NCBI GenBank assembly: GCA_050946375.1 | Contig: JBMNUT010000001.1 | Location: 186,001-250,000, forward strand | Direction of reading: 5' to 3' | DNA: 64,000 bases | DNA from: UBA1794 sp050946375 | GTDB lineage: Bacteria > Bacteroidota > Bacteroidia > Bacteroidales > Bacteroidaceae | Part shown: piece after piece, positions 24,948 to 33,949 of the stretch | Numbering within the stretch: the stretch's first letter is position 1 | Layout: every line of letters starts with the position of its first letter | The notes under the pieces: generated by a model | Databases searched by the model: none | What the model saw: only the letters and a program-made list of their open reading frames with translations | Told to the model about the DNA's origin: nothing | Made by a program: the position numbers and the translations under genes

Positions 24948-27566
24948 TTATTTCCACTGCGCTACAATTTCTTCGATGGCGTCCTTCAGCCCTCCGGCGT
25001 TCTTGCCGCCTGCCGTAGCATAATGGGGGGCACCTCCTCCGCCGCCCTGAATGTGGCGGGCGGCCTGACGCACGAGGTTTCCGGCATGGAAGCCGGCGGC
25101 CACGACATTCTTGCCCAACATTACGGTAATCAGAGGCTTCTCCTGGTCGACAGTGCCGGCTACAAATACGGAGTCCGCACCCAGTTCCTGACAAACCTGG
25201 AAGGCCAAATCCTTAACCAGCTGGGCGGGCATCGGCGCAAGCAGCTTGACAAGGCGTACACCGCCGGGCAGTTCGACAGCTTCGCGCACGAGGCGTTCCT
25301 TGAGAGTCGCCTGCTTTTCCTTGACATACGTATCGATTTGCTTCTTCAGGTCTGCATTCTCCTCGATGGAGCGACGGATAGCTCCGGAGAGGTCGGGCAC
25401 GTTGTGGAAGAGGGCACGCAGTTCGTTCATCATATCCTGCATCTTGTCTACGGTATCCTCCACGCGCTCGCCCGTCAGAGCCTCGATGCGGCGTACGCCG
25501 GCAGCCACGGAACTCTCGGCAATGATGCGGAAGGCACCGATGCAACCGGTAGCGGGCACGTGCGTACCACCGCAGAATTCGATGCTTTCGCCGAACTGCA
25601 CAACGCGCACTTCCTCGCCGTATTTCTCACCAAACAGCGCAATGGCACCCAACTTGCGGGCCTCGTCGATAGGCATGTGGCGGTGCTCCTGCAAAGGAAG
25701 GTTGGCACGGATGCGGCGATTGACTATGTGTTCCACCTGGCGCAGCTCGGCCGGCGTCACTTTCTGGAAGTGGGAAAAGTCAAAACGCAGGGAGTCCGGC
25801 GTCACGAGGGAGCCCTTCTGCTCAATATGCGCACCGAGTACCTCACGCAGCGCTTGGTCGAGCAGGTGGGTGGCGGAGTGGTTGGCGGTACAAGCCTTGC
25901 GCTTGTCGATATCAACGCATGCCATCCACTCGGCAGAGGGGTCGGCCGGTAACTTGTCGGCGATATGCACCGGGAGATTATTCTCCTTCTTTGTGTCCAA
26001 AATCTCCAGCGTCTCTCCTTCGCGACAGAGTACGCCGGTGTCGCCTACCTGACCGCCGCTTTCAGCATAGAAGGGCGTGGTGTCGAGCACAATCTGGTAG
26101 AATGTCTTTCCTTTCTGCGTAACGGGGCGATAGCGGAGTATGTGGCATGTGTGCTCCGTGCAGTCGTAACCGACAAACTGGCTCTCGCCTTCCTGCAGAA
26201 CCACCCAGTCCCCGGTCTCCGTAGCGGCAGCATTCCGAGCGCGTTGTTTCTGCTTTTCCATTTCGGTGCGGAAGGACTCCTCGTCGGCAGTCATGGCGTT
26301 TTCGCGAAGAATCAGCTCCGTAAGGTCAAGCGGGAAGCCGTATGTATCGTAAAGGGTGAAGGCGTCTGTTCCGCTAATCACGCTCTTTCCCTGAGCTTTG
26401 TTGTCGGCAATCAGTTTGTCCAGGAGGCGTATTCCGGTGTCCAATGTATGGAGAAAAGCCTCTTCCTCCTCCTTAATGACGCGACTGATCAGCTCCTTTT
26501 GGGCAGCGAGCTCGGGGTATGCCGCGCCCATGCTGTCGATCAGGACAGGAAGGAGGCGGTAAAGGAACGCTTGCTTCTGCCCCAGGAAGGTGTAACCGTA
26601 GCGCACTGCGCGGCGAAGGATACGGCGTATCACATAGCCGGCCTTGGCATTTCCGGGCAACTGCCCGTCGGTTATGGAGAAAGCTATCGTGCGAATGTGG
26701 TCGGCCACGACACGCATGGCGATGTCCTGCTTCTCGTCTTTTCCGTATTCCGTACCGGAAAGTGCGCCAATGGCCCGTATGAGCGGTTGGAATACGTCGG
26801 TATCATAGTTGGAAGTCTTACCCTGAAGAGCCATACAGAGGCGCTCGAAACCCATACCCGTGTCTATCACCCGGGCAGGAAGCGGCTCCAGAGTGCCGTC
26901 GGCCTTGCGGTTATACTGCATGAAGACGAGGTTCCATATTTCAATTACCTGCGGATGTCCCTGATTGACGAGCGAGAGTCCGTCGACCTTGGCCCGCTCC
27001 TCGTCGGGACGGAGGTCGATGTGTATCTCCGAACACGGCCCGCAAGGACCCGTATCACCCATCTCCCAGAAGTTATCGTGGCGGTTGCCGTTGATGATAC
27101 GCTCGGCGGGCAGGAACTGCGCCCAGTACTCAGCGGCCTCATTGTCGCGCTCGATATGCTCGGCGGGGCTGCCCTCGAAGACGGTTACGTAGAGGCGGTT
27201 CTTATCAATCTTCAGCACATCGACCAAATACTCCCACGCCCAGGAGATAGCCTCCCGCTTGAAATAATCGCCGAACGACCAGTTTCCGAGCATTTCGAAC
27301 ATGGTATGATGATAAGTATCATGCCCTACTTCCTCGAGGTCATTGTGTTTTCCGCTCACGCGCAGGCACTTTTGCGAATCGGCTACCCGCTTGTACTTCG
27401 CGGGGCGGTTCCCTAAAATAATGTCCTTGAACTGATTCATGCCGGCATTGGTGAACATGAGCGTAGGGTCGTCCTTTACGACCATAGGTGCAGAGGGAAC
27501 AATCTGATGTCCCTTAGAAGCGAAGAAATCCGTGAAGGATTTTCTGATTTCTTGTGCAGTAAGCAT
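24948..27566 (-). CDS. alaS: Alanyl-tRNA synthetase
   Basis: 872 residues. N-terminal class II catalytic domain (SFTDFFASKGHQIVPSAPMV, GMNQFKDIILG), then the editing domain with zinc-binding motifs NHSATHLL (HxxxH, about 563-567) and CGGTHV, then the C-Ala domain ending GGGGAPHYATAGGKNAGGLKDAIEEIV. The glycine-rich end (GGGGGAP) is conserved. The ATG at 27566 was chosen because the family starts MLTAQEIRKSF; 21 upstream in-frame codons overlap the promoter. A strong repeat-derived terminator follows. Confidence 0.96.
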   Translation of the reverse strand: MLTAQEIRKSFTDFFASKGHQIVPSAPMVVKDDPTLMFTNAGMNQFKDIILGNRPAKYKRVADSQKCLRVSGKHNDLEEVGHDTYHHTMFEMLGNWSFGDYFKREAISWAWEYLVDVLKIDKNRLYVTVFEGSPAEHIERDNEAAEYWAQFLPAERIINGNRHDNFWEMGDTGPCGPCSEIHIDLRPDEERAKVDGLSLVNQGHPQVIEIWNLVFMQYNRKADGTLEPLPARVIDTGMGFERLCMALQGKTSNYDTDVFQPLIRAIGALSGTEYGKDEKQDIAMRVVADHIRTIAFSITDGQLPGNAKAGYVIRRILRRAVRYGYTFLGQKQAFLYRLLPVLIDSMGAAYPELAAQKELISRVIKEEEEAFLHTLDTGIRLLDKLIADNKAQGKSVISGTDAFTLYDTYGFPLDLTELILRENAMTADEESFRTEMEKQKQRARNAAATETGDWVVLQEGESQFVGYDCTEHTCHILRYRPVTQKGKTFYQIVLDTTPFYAESGGQVGDTGVLCREGETLEILDTKKENNLPVHIADKLPADPSAEWMACVDIDKRKACTANHSATHLLDQALREVLGAHIEQKGSLVTPDSLRFDFSHFQKVTPAELRQVEHIVNRRIRANLPLQEHRHMPIDEARKLGAIALFGEKYGEEVRVVQFGESIEFCGGTHVPATGCIGAFRIIAESSVAAGVRRIEALTGERVEDTVDKMQDMMNELRALFHNVPDLSGAIRRSIEENADLKKQIDTYVKEKQATLKERLVREAVELPGGVRLVKLLAPMPAQLVKDLAFQVCQELGADSVFVAGTVDQEKPLITVMLGKNVVAAGFHAGNLVRQAARHIQGGGGGAPHYATAGGKNAGGLKDAIEEIVAQWK

Positions 27567-27626
27567 ATAGATAGTCTTTTGTTTATCAGAAAAAAGGGCT
27601 TCCGTTGTGAAGGAAAAGAAGCGGCG

Positions 27627-27634
27627 CAAAGTTA
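27627..27634 (-). promoter_or_regulatory. Probable alaS promoter (-7 box)
   Basis: Minus-strand TAACTTTG matches TAnnTTTG, about 60 nt before the ATG at 27566. No convincing -33 TTTG is seen. Confidence 0.4.
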
Positions 27635-27716
27635 CTATTTCTTAGCGGAAAACGCCTTATATACTAAGGTGTATTTTTCCCTCCCGGCGGCAGAAGGGTG
27701 AAAAAGCGGCTGCCCG

Positions 27717-29180
27717 TCAGGCCAGCAGGGAGAGGCTCTGGGCAGGAAGATGGGTAGTGCGGATGCGCCACTCGGCCGGAAACAGGTTATTGCTGCGGTT
27801 GCCTATGTTTTTGACGAAGCCCAGCGGAACGGAAGCATAGGTGAGCAGGACGATGCCCCGCGGCACTTCGGGCCCCAGCTGCAGGCTCTCGCGGCGCAGA
27901 TAGGCAAGGGCCTGGTCGTAAGAGAGGGCCGCTTCAGGGAAACGGCCGTCGCGCCTCAGCACGGTGCTCAGGGCCAGCGCCGGATGAGGCAGCAGGTCGC
28001 GCCCGCGCGCCACGCACAGCGGCACACCAGCGGAGAGCACTTTCAGCCCGCGCCCCTGCACGTCGCGCAGAAAAGCCACATGACGCTCGTCCACCGCAGC
28101 GGCACACGTCTCGTCGCCCCACAGCTGCCACGAGCGTCCGCCCTGCTCCAGACAGTCGAGCCACGAGGCCGCAATCTGGGGCGAAGCAGCGTTCCGCCCG
28201 GCGCGCGCCTTGCCTTTCGACGGTTTCGCCAGAGCATACGGCGCGCTGCCGCCCTCCCCTTTCCGCAACAGGCAGAAGAAAAATCCCTCACCCCGTGCGC
28301 GGTGGGGCAAAAAACGGTAGACCGGAAGCGCCCCGTCTCCCTCGTCGGCCGCAAGACTGCCGCACAGGTTCCACTCCGGCGGGGCAGGCAGAGCCACGGG
28401 CTCCGCTCCGAGTTCGCGGCAAATCCAGCGTACATTATCCTCATTCTCAGCCGTATTATACGTACAAGTGCTGTACGCCAGCAACCCGCCGCCACGCAGG
28501 GCCGGCCACACGGCGGCAATGATTTCGCGCTGGCGGCGCGCACACTGCTCCACGTTGCGCAGGCTCCACTGGGCCACGGCCTCGGGGTCTTTGCGGAACA
28601 TGCCCTCGCCCGAGCAGGGGACGTCGGCCAGAATCAAGTCGAAAGCGCCCTCCATACGCCCGAACTCGTCGGGGCGCGCCGAGGTAACGAGGCAGTCGGG
28701 ATGGCCCCACTTCTGCATGTTCTCGCACAAGACGGCAGCGCGCTGGGGCACGACCTCGTTGCTCACGAGCAGGCTGCCTTCGGGCAAGAGGCTGCGCAGC
28801 AGGGTGCTCTTCCCGCCCGGCGCGGCACAAAGGTCGAGCGCGCGCAGGGGCGTTGCGGCAGAAAGGGGCAGTTGCGCCAGAAACATGGAAGAGGCTTCCT
28901 GCACATAGTAGGCGCCGGCATGGAAAAGGGGGTCGAACGTGAAGGGGAACCGCTCCCGCAGATAACTGCCCGACGGGCACCACGGCACCTGCTCCGCCTC
29001 GACTTCCGGGCTGAGCATAAGCGGCTTTCCGCCCGCGGCGGCAGCGGCGCGGAGCTTGGCACTGTTGAGCCGGACGCTCGTGTGCGGCTCTTCCGTCTCG
29101 ATGGCCTGCAGAAACGCATCGCTCTCTCCCGCGGGAAACAGGCGGCGCGCTGCAGCTATGAAATCTTCGGGCAGGGACAT
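27717..29180 (-). CDS. rRNA cytosine-C5 methyltransferase (RsmF/NOP2 type)
   Basis: 487 residues of the RsmB/NOP family. SAM site DLCAAPGGKSTLL (about 115-127), the Cys-containing motif IV ADVPCSGEGMF (about 185-195) and the catalytic motif VI STCTYNTAENEDNV (about 232-245) are intact. The C-terminal ~190 residues form the extra domain seen in RsmF-like enzymes, ending in a PUA-like region. Probable target is 16S rRNA; the exact position is not determined from sequence. It is followed on the same strand by alaS after 150 nt. Confidence 0.88.
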   Translation of the reverse strand: MSLPEDFIAAARRLFPAGESDAFLQAIETEEPHTSVRLNSAKLRAAAAAGGKPLMLSPEVEAEQVPWCPSGSYLRERFPFTFDPLFHAGAYYVQEASSMFLAQLPLSAATPLRALDLCAAPGGKSTLLRSLLPEGSLLVSNEVVPQRAAVLCENMQKWGHPDCLVTSARPDEFGRMEGAFDLILADVPCSGEGMFRKDPEAVAQWSLRNVEQCARRQREIIAAVWPALRGGGLLAYSTCTYNTAENEDNVRWICRELGAEPVALPAPPEWNLCGSLAADEGDGALPVYRFLPHRARGEGFFFCLLRKGEGGSAPYALAKPSKGKARAGRNAASPQIAASWLDCLEQGGRSWQLWGDETCAAAVDERHVAFLRDVQGRGLKVLSAGVPLCVARGRDLLPHPALALSTVLRRDGRFPEAALSYDQALAYLRRESLQLGPEVPRGIVLLTYASVPLGFVKNIGNRSNNLFPAEWRIRTTHLPAQSLSLLA

Positions 29181-29202
29181 GGCACGAAAGGGGTTACAGG
29201 TT

Positions 29203-29275
29203 TTTGAAAAAAGAGGCAGTACTTTTCAGAAATACAGGCAAGACTTTTCCCGAAAGGCGGCAAGGCGCTTCAGCG
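29203..29275. repeat. 21-nt repeat cluster between methyltransferase and panE
   Basis: Units TTGAAAAAAGAGGCAGTACTTTTC, AGAAATACAGGCAAGACTTTTCC and GAAAGGCGGCAAGG. It reaches into the last codons of the ketopantoate reductase gene. Confidence 0.7.
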
Positions 29276-30238
29276 GCCGAACTTGCGCGCCACCCGGTCG
29301 TAGGTAGGGGTTTCCACCCCGTGCGCCCGCGCCGCGTCGATAAGGTCGAAGAGTTGTCCCTGAATCTCCGACTCGTGTCCGCGATTCAGGTCCTTCTGCA
29401 GCGAAGCGGTGCTCATCGGGTCGAGCGCATCGATAACCCTCAGGTTGGCTTCCACCGGGTCTTCGCGGAAAACGACGCCCAGTTTCTCGCCCAGCGCACT
29501 GCTCTCGCGGGTCAGACCGATGAAGGTGTCGCGCTCGGGGCCCGGGTGTTGCAGGGCGCCCATGGGCACGTCGTAGTAAGCTCCGGTGCAGGCCATGGCG
29601 CTGATGAAGCCCCATTTGGCAAAAGTGTCCCGCACGATGTCGTCGGAAAGGATGGCCTTGATGCCCGTTTCCTGCAAGACGCGCTGCAGCCGCTCCAGCT
29701 CCTCGCGGCTCACTCCGTCGGTACTCCGCGCGCCGAAGACCAGCTTGAGCACCGAGCCCATCTGGGTGATTTCGCCGGGGGCGTTGACGAATCCTACGAT
29801 ATAGATGCACCCGTCGATGACGCGCGCTCCCGGGCAGGCCGCGGCGATGCGGGGCCCGGTGCCGAACACGTTGAGCACGGGCAGCACAATGCTGTCGGGA
29901 CGGGCCGCACGGACGATGCACTCGGCCACGCTGGATATGGAGTATCCCTTGACGCAGACCAGCACCAGGTCGGCCGTCCCGCGGTAGTCGTCCGACGTAC
30001 AGGCAGTCAGATACGGCACCCGGGATGCATCGCCGGCCGCAGCGTGCGGCTCCTCGCCGGGCACATATACGGGCAAAACGACCTCACCCTTCAGGTCGGA
30101 ATGGAATTTCAGGCCGTCGCGCAACATGTTCCGCAGGTGCTCCCCGCGGGCTATGCAGCATACTTCATGACCGGCCAGAGCCAGAAAGGCAGCCAACGAG
30201 CCACCTACTCCACCGGTTCCTACTATCAGACATTTCAT
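29270..30238 (-). CDS. panE: 2-dehydropantoate 2-reductase (ketopantoate reductase, PanE/ApbA family)
   Basis: 322 residues. NAD(P)-binding start MKCLIVGTGGVGGSLAAFLALAGHEV, with the rest following the ApbA domain order (catalytic-lysine region in the middle, then the C-terminal helical domain KWGFISAMACTGAYYDVPMGAL). It would reduce ketopantoate to pantoate in coenzyme A synthesis. ApbA-family proteins include paralogues of unknown substrate, so the precise role is inference. It lies between ychF and the methyltransferase on the same strand. Confidence 0.82.
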   Translation of the reverse strand: MKCLIVGTGGVGGSLAAFLALAGHEVCCIARGEHLRNMLRDGLKFHSDLKGEVVLPVYVPGEEPHAAAGDASRVPYLTACTSDDYRGTADLVLVCVKGYSISSVAECIVRAARPDSIVLPVLNVFGTGPRIAAACPGARVIDGCIYIVGFVNAPGEITQMGSVLKLVFGARSTDGVSREELERLQRVLQETGIKAILSDDIVRDTFAKWGFISAMACTGAYYDVPMGALQHPGPERDTFIGLTRESSALGEKLGVVFREDPVEANLRVIDALDPMSTASLQKDLNRGHESEIQGQLFDLIDAARAHGVETPTYDRVARKFGR

Positions 30239-30284
30239 AGCGCAAGAGGTTTTAAGAAAAAGCGCAAAGCATTAAACGAAAAAG

Positions 30285-30345
30285 ATGCGGCGGTTTCCGC
30301 CCGAAGTGCTGCCGCTTTTTCCGGAAAGCGGCGGCACCCGCGGGC
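30285..30345. repeat. 21-nt repeat cluster between panE and ychF
   Basis: GGTTTCCGCCCGAAGTGCTG, CCGCTTTTTCCGGAAAGCGG and CGGCACCCGCGGG. The middle unit is a hairpin (CCGCTTT/AAAGCGG) that could terminate ychF transcripts just after its stop at 30354. Confidence 0.65.
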
Positions 30346-30353
30346 CGATGCCT

Positions 30354-31457
30354 TCAGACATTGAAACGGAAGTGCATGATATCGCCGTCCTGAACGACGT
30401 AGTCCTTGCCCTCGATGGCCAGCTTTCCGGCCTCGCGCACAGCGGCTTCCGAGCCGTAGTGTATGTAGTCGTCGTACTTGATGACCTCGGCACGGATGAA
30501 ACCCTTCTCGAAGTCGGAATGGATGATGCCCGCACACTGGGGAGCCTTGCTGCCCTTGCGGTATGTCCAGGCCTTCACTTCCATCTCGCCGGCAGTGAAA
30601 TACGTCTCAAGCTGCAGCAGTCGGAAGGCCGACTTGATGAGCCGGTTGACGCCCGACTCCTGCAAACCGATGGATTCGAGGAACATTTTGCGGTCTTCAT
30701 ACGTGTCCAGCTCGGCAATGTCTTCCTCCGTCTTGGCAGCCACCACGAGCACTTCGGCCTGCTCGGCGGCCACCGCCTGGCGAACCGCCTCCACATAAGC
30801 GTTTCCGCTGACGGCCGAAGCCTCATCCACGTTGCACACGTAGAGCACGGGCTTGTTGGTCAGCAGGAAAAGATCGTGCGCAATTTGCTGTTGTTCCTTG
30901 CTTTCCCACTGAACCGTCCGCGCAGATTGTCCTTTGCCCAGCACTTCTTCGTAGACCTTCAGCACCTCGTAGGCAGCGCGCGCCTCTTTGTCGCCACCGG
31001 TCTCGGCCTGTTTCTTGACGCGCTGTATGCGGCTCTCCACAGTCTCGAGGTCTTTCAGCTGAAGCTCCGTGTCTATGATTTCCTTGTCCCGCACCGGATC
31101 GACATTGCCATCCACATGTACGACATTCCCATCGTCGAAACAGCGAAGAACGTGTATGATTGCGTCCGTTTCCCTTATGTTTGCCAGAAATTTATTGCCT
31201 AATCCTTCGCCTTTACTGGCACCTTTCACCAATCCCGCTATGTCTACTATCTCAACCGTTGCCGGAACGATGCGGCCGGGATGCACAATTTCGGCCAGAC
31301 GCCCGAGTCTTTCGTCAGGCACGTTGATGACGCCCACGTTGGGCTCGATGGTACAGAAAGGAAAGTTGGCCGATTGCGCCTTTGCGCTCGACAAGCAATT
31401 GAAAAGAGTGGACTTACCTACGTTGGGAAGCCCTACGATTCCACATTGAAGGCTCAT
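30354..31457 (-). CDS. ychF: Redox-regulated ATPase YchF (OLA1 family GTPase-like)
   Basis: 367 residues. P-loop GLPNVGKSTLFN (9-20), switch region with FPFCTIEPNVG, Walker B DIAGLVKGASKGEGLGN, and the variant NxxE-type specificity motif (VCNVDE) that makes YchF prefer ATP. The C-terminal TGS domain ends in YVVQDGDIMHFRFNV, as in the family. It associates with ribosomes. Two tandem promoter repeats lie upstream. Confidence 0.95.
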   Translation of the reverse strand: MSLQCGIVGLPNVGKSTLFNCLSSAKAQSANFPFCTIEPNVGVINVPDERLGRLAEIVHPGRIVPATVEIVDIAGLVKGASKGEGLGNKFLANIRETDAIIHVLRCFDDGNVVHVDGNVDPVRDKEIIDTELQLKDLETVESRIQRVKKQAETGGDKEARAAYEVLKVYEEVLGKGQSARTVQWESKEQQQIAHDLFLLTNKPVLYVCNVDEASAVSGNAYVEAVRQAVAAEQAEVLVVAAKTEEDIAELDTYEDRKMFLESIGLQESGVNRLIKSAFRLLQLETYFTAGEMEVKAWTYRKGSKAPQCAGIIHSDFEKGFIRAEVIKYDDYIHYGSEAAVREAGKLAIEGKDYVVQDGDIMHFRFNV

Positions 31458-31505
31458 ATCTTCTTGTTCTAAACTTTATCGGGTTTTGTTCTACTGATGA
31501 ACGTG

Positions 31506-31537
31506 CAAAGGTAGCAAAAGGCGAGCGCAGCGGCAAG
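31506..31537 (-). promoter_or_regulatory. Proximal ychF promoter in the 87-bp repeat
   Basis: Minus-strand TACCTTTG (31513-31506), -33 CTTG (31537-31534) with 20-nt spacing. About 45 nt to the ychF ATG. Confidence 0.7.
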
Positions 31538-31592
31538 CGAAACGGCAGTTTTCGCATGGGCGATGCCGAGCCGCATCCTACTTTCGCGTAAG

Positions 31593-31624
31593 CAAAGGTA
31601 GCAAAAGGCGAGCGCAGCGACAAG
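31593..31624 (-). promoter_or_regulatory. Distal ychF promoter in the second 87-bp unit
   Basis: Minus-strand TACCTTTG (31600-31593) with CTTG (31624-31621) at the same 20-nt spacing, giving a tandem promoter. Confidence 0.6.
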
Positions 31625-31682
31625 CGAAAGCGCTGTTTTTCCGCCTCTCCCCTGCCGGCGTCGGCCATTACCCCACAGCCAA

Positions 31683-31761
31683 ACAGCAAAAAGCCCCGCA
31701 CCTTTTTCAAAAAATCGGCAAGACTTTCGGGAAAAACAGGCAGGGGTTTTCCCGGAAAGAT
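31683..31761. repeat. 21-nt repeat cluster after the HNH gene
   Basis: Units AGCAAAAAGCCCCGCACCTTTTTC, AAAAAATCGGCAAGACTTTCGGG and AAAAACAGGCAGGGGTTTTCCCGG, ending 8 nt before the HNH stop codon. Confidence 0.75.
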
Positions 31762-31768
31762 GCAAGGC

Positions 31769-32893
31769 TCACTTGCCCGACTTGCGGCGGTTGCAGTCGC
31801 GGCAGAGCATCTGACAATTCTCTTCCACGGTGCGCCCGCCCAGGCGCCAGGGCACAATGTGGTCGCCCTCCATCAACTCATAGTCGAATTCCCCGTGACA
31901 AATCGGACAGACATGCCCCTGTTTCTCCCAGACGGCGAGCTTGATATCCTCGGGAAAGGCGCGCAAGTCGAGATGACGCTCGTCGCCCGTCAGGACGTAG
32001 GGTATGATGCCCGAGGAGCGTTGCACCTCGCTGTCGCGCATGAGTTGCGCAATGCGCTGGCCGAGAGCGGCCGTGTCGAGCGTCTGTGTGCCGTAGGTGT
32101 CGTAGTAGAGCGCCCAGTCGAGGCCTTTCATGATGCTGCGGAACTTCTTCGGGTCGAAGTTGGTTATGGCCCAATTCAGCACGTTTTGGAAATAAGTCCA
32201 CAGGTTGTTGGCGTTAGGGTCATGCTGGTGCCGGGCCATATAGCCTACGATGGTCTGGGGATGGCCCTGGCGTGTTTCGTGGTCGGCCATCCACTCGAGC
32301 GCCTTACACAGAAAGTCTTGCCGCAGGGGCTTACCGTTTATGAGGTCTTTGCCCAGGCGGTAGGCGCCGCAAGTGGACTTGGAAAAGTGACGTTTCGCAT
32401 CGGAAACGAACGGGCCGGCATAGACCGCGTTGTTGATTTCCTGCTCGTTGAGGGGCTTTCCCGCTATGTTGATGGTGCGAAACCACTCGAGCTTTTCCGA
32501 AGGCTCGCCCTCGCAGACGTAGACAATGAGGGGATAGTCGAGGATGCGCTGCTGCACATCGGCCGGCAGGTTGAAGAAGTTTTTGAATTCGTAGGAGAAC
32601 TTTCCGGCCACATACTCGCAGATGGAGAGCGTGCGCTGCTGGCCGTCCATCACTTCGTAGGGGCATTCGGCGTCGTCGCCGCGGCGCACCCAGTACATTA
32701 CGTTGAGCGGATAGCCGTGAAGCACGGTGTGGATGACGGCTTGCTGCTCGCGTTCGTCATAAATGAACTCGCGTTGATAGGGAGGGCGTATGTCCAATTT
32801 TCCGCCGAAGCCGCGCACGCCTTCCTCATCGCTGTTGGTATAGCCGTCGACAATAGCACCGACGGTCACTTCGATTTGCTTGATGGTCATCAT
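31769..32893 (-). CDS. DUF262-HNH endonuclease-family protein
   Basis: About 374 residues. The N-terminal DUF262 (ParB/GmrSD-like) domain shows LDIRPPYQREF and the DGQQRT motif (near 80), a fold that uses nucleotides in some restriction proteins. The C-terminal HNH domain has a zinc-type CPIC...CRDC pair and a beta-beta-alpha metal core (MEGDHIVPWRLGGRTVEENCQMLCRDCNRRKSGK), the general form of a nuclease. The preceding gene on the same strand, 34 nt upstream, is an EcoRI-family adenine methyltransferase, so a restriction or defence role is likely but inferred. Start: ATG at 32893, with 32890 equally possible; the upstream in-frame TTG at 32923 is less likely. Confidence 0.85.
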   Translation of the reverse strand: MMTIKQIEVTVGAIVDGYTNSDEEGVRGFGGKLDIRPPYQREFIYDEREQQAVIHTVLHGYPLNVMYWVRRGDDAECPYEVMDGQQRTLSICEYVAGKFSYEFKNFFNLPADVQQRILDYPLIVYVCEGEPSEKLEWFRTINIAGKPLNEQEINNAVYAGPFVSDAKRHFSKSTCGAYRLGKDLINGKPLRQDFLCKALEWMADHETRQGHPQTIVGYMARHQHDPNANNLWTYFQNVLNWAITNFDPKKFRSIMKGLDWALYYDTYGTQTLDTAALGQRIAQLMRDSEVQRSSGIIPYVLTGDERHLDLRAFPEDIKLAVWEKQGHVCPICHGEFDYELMEGDHIVPWRLGGRTVEENCQMLCRDCNRRKSGK

Positions 32894-32927
32894 AGGGGTA
32901 GATATTTTAAGAAATTCAATCAAGTCT

Positions 32928-33947
32928 TTAAAAAGATGTTACTTGGCGATTTCGAATGAAGATGCGGCTATATATTCTCCTTCCATGAAGGTAAGGCGCT
33001 CTCCGCGCCAGATTTAAGGTTACTTCATTACCTACTATTTCAAATTGCTCGGGGGTATATTTATCAAGGAAGGTAATCGGCACGCCCATAACGCCGTCGT
33101 AATCACAAGGGATATTGAGGGTTTTGCTTACTTCTATGGCATCATAATTATCATACTTGGGATACTCTTCGGGCGAATAACGGCAGACAAGGTCAAGTTT
33201 CTCATGGCGTTTTTTATGTTCCATATTGGTGAACCAATAAACTCCCGATACTCTTATCATCCCTTCCCTATGGTCGTTTGCAGTAGCAATGTCTTCGTAT
33301 GGAGAGAAAAAATGTGCCGCATTCCCTTTAAAGCCATAACCAAGCCAAAGCTTATCACTTTGGATAAGAGGAAAAACCTTCTTATAAGTAATAGCATTCT
33401 GATGGCCGATTATCAAAAACTTCTTATCGTATTTTACCAACTGCCCGAGATATTCGCGAAAAAGGGAGAAGGGCGGATTGGTCACCACGATGTCGGCTTT
33501 CTCCAAAAGCTCGAGGCACTCGCGCGAACGGAAGTCGCCCGTTTCGAGCGGAGTATATACGTTCCGGTCATTTTGCAGCAGGACGCGCACGTCGGAGAGG
33601 TCAACTATGCCGTCGCCGTTGAGGTCCTTCACCTCGGTTATCGTGACACAATAGGCCTGTTTTGCCGGGGCTTTGGCAAAATCTTCAAAGGGAAGGAGCA
33701 GTTCGTTGCCCTGCACGGGCGAACCGTTGTAGCAGGTACAGATGAGCCGGCGCAGGCCAAGATGGTTAAAGTGGAGGGCGAAATACTTGAAGAAGTTACT
33801 CTCGTAGGGATCATCGCAGTTGCAAAGCACGGTTTTGCCTCGGAAATGTGGCCAATAGTGCTGCAACTCCCGCTCGATGTCTTCCAGCTGTGTGTAAAAC
33901 TCGTCTTTCTTTGCCGACTTTGCGGCATCTAAATTCTTTTTTGCCAT
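32928..33947 (-). CDS. Adenine-specific DNA methyltransferase, EcoRI family
   Basis: 339 residues. The catalytic motif IV is NPPFSLFREYL (about 164-174), and the N-terminus (DAAKSAKKDEFYTQLEDIERELQHY...GKTVLCNCDDPYESNFFKYFALHF) has the order of the EcoRI-type N6-adenine methyltransferase family. It would transfer methyl from SAM to adenine in DNA; the recognition site cannot be read from sequence. A calcium-loop-like stretch DLNGDGIVDLSD lies at about 125-136. The ATG at 33947 (MAKKNLDAAKS) is preferred; upstream in-frame codons run through palindromes. Codon use and base composition are more AT-rich than in flanking genes, suggesting acquisition. Confidence 0.85.
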   Translation of the reverse strand: MAKKNLDAAKSAKKDEFYTQLEDIERELQHYWPHFRGKTVLCNCDDPYESNFFKYFALHFNHLGLRRLICTCYNGSPVQGNELLLPFEDFAKAPAKQAYCVTITEVKDLNGDGIVDLSDVRVLLQNDRNVYTPLETGDFRSRECLELLEKADIVVTNPPFSLFREYLGQLVKYDKKFLIIGHQNAITYKKVFPLIQSDKLWLGYGFKGNAAHFFSPYEDIATANDHREGMIRVSGVYWFTNMEHKKRHEKLDLVCRYSPEEYPKYDNYDAIEVSKTLNIPCDYDGVMGVPITFLDKYTPEQFEIVGNEVTLNLARRAPYLHGRRIYSRIFIRNRQVTSF

Positions 33948-33949
33948 AA

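Larger units (their letters stand above)
31505..31645 (-). repeat. 87-bp promoter-bearing repeat (copy C, tandem)
   Basis: One complete unit (31505-31591) is followed at exactly 87 nt by a second, partial unit (31592 to about 31645) that stops after the left half of the inverted repeat. Both carry the CAAAGGTAGC...GGCAAGCGAAA order. The gap 31458-31768 holds only this and a 21-nt cluster. Confidence 0.85.

Noticed and set aside
25965..27416. 483-codon plus-strand open frame
   Set aside because: Antisense to alaS with no recognisable motifs; typical of GC-rich shadow frames.
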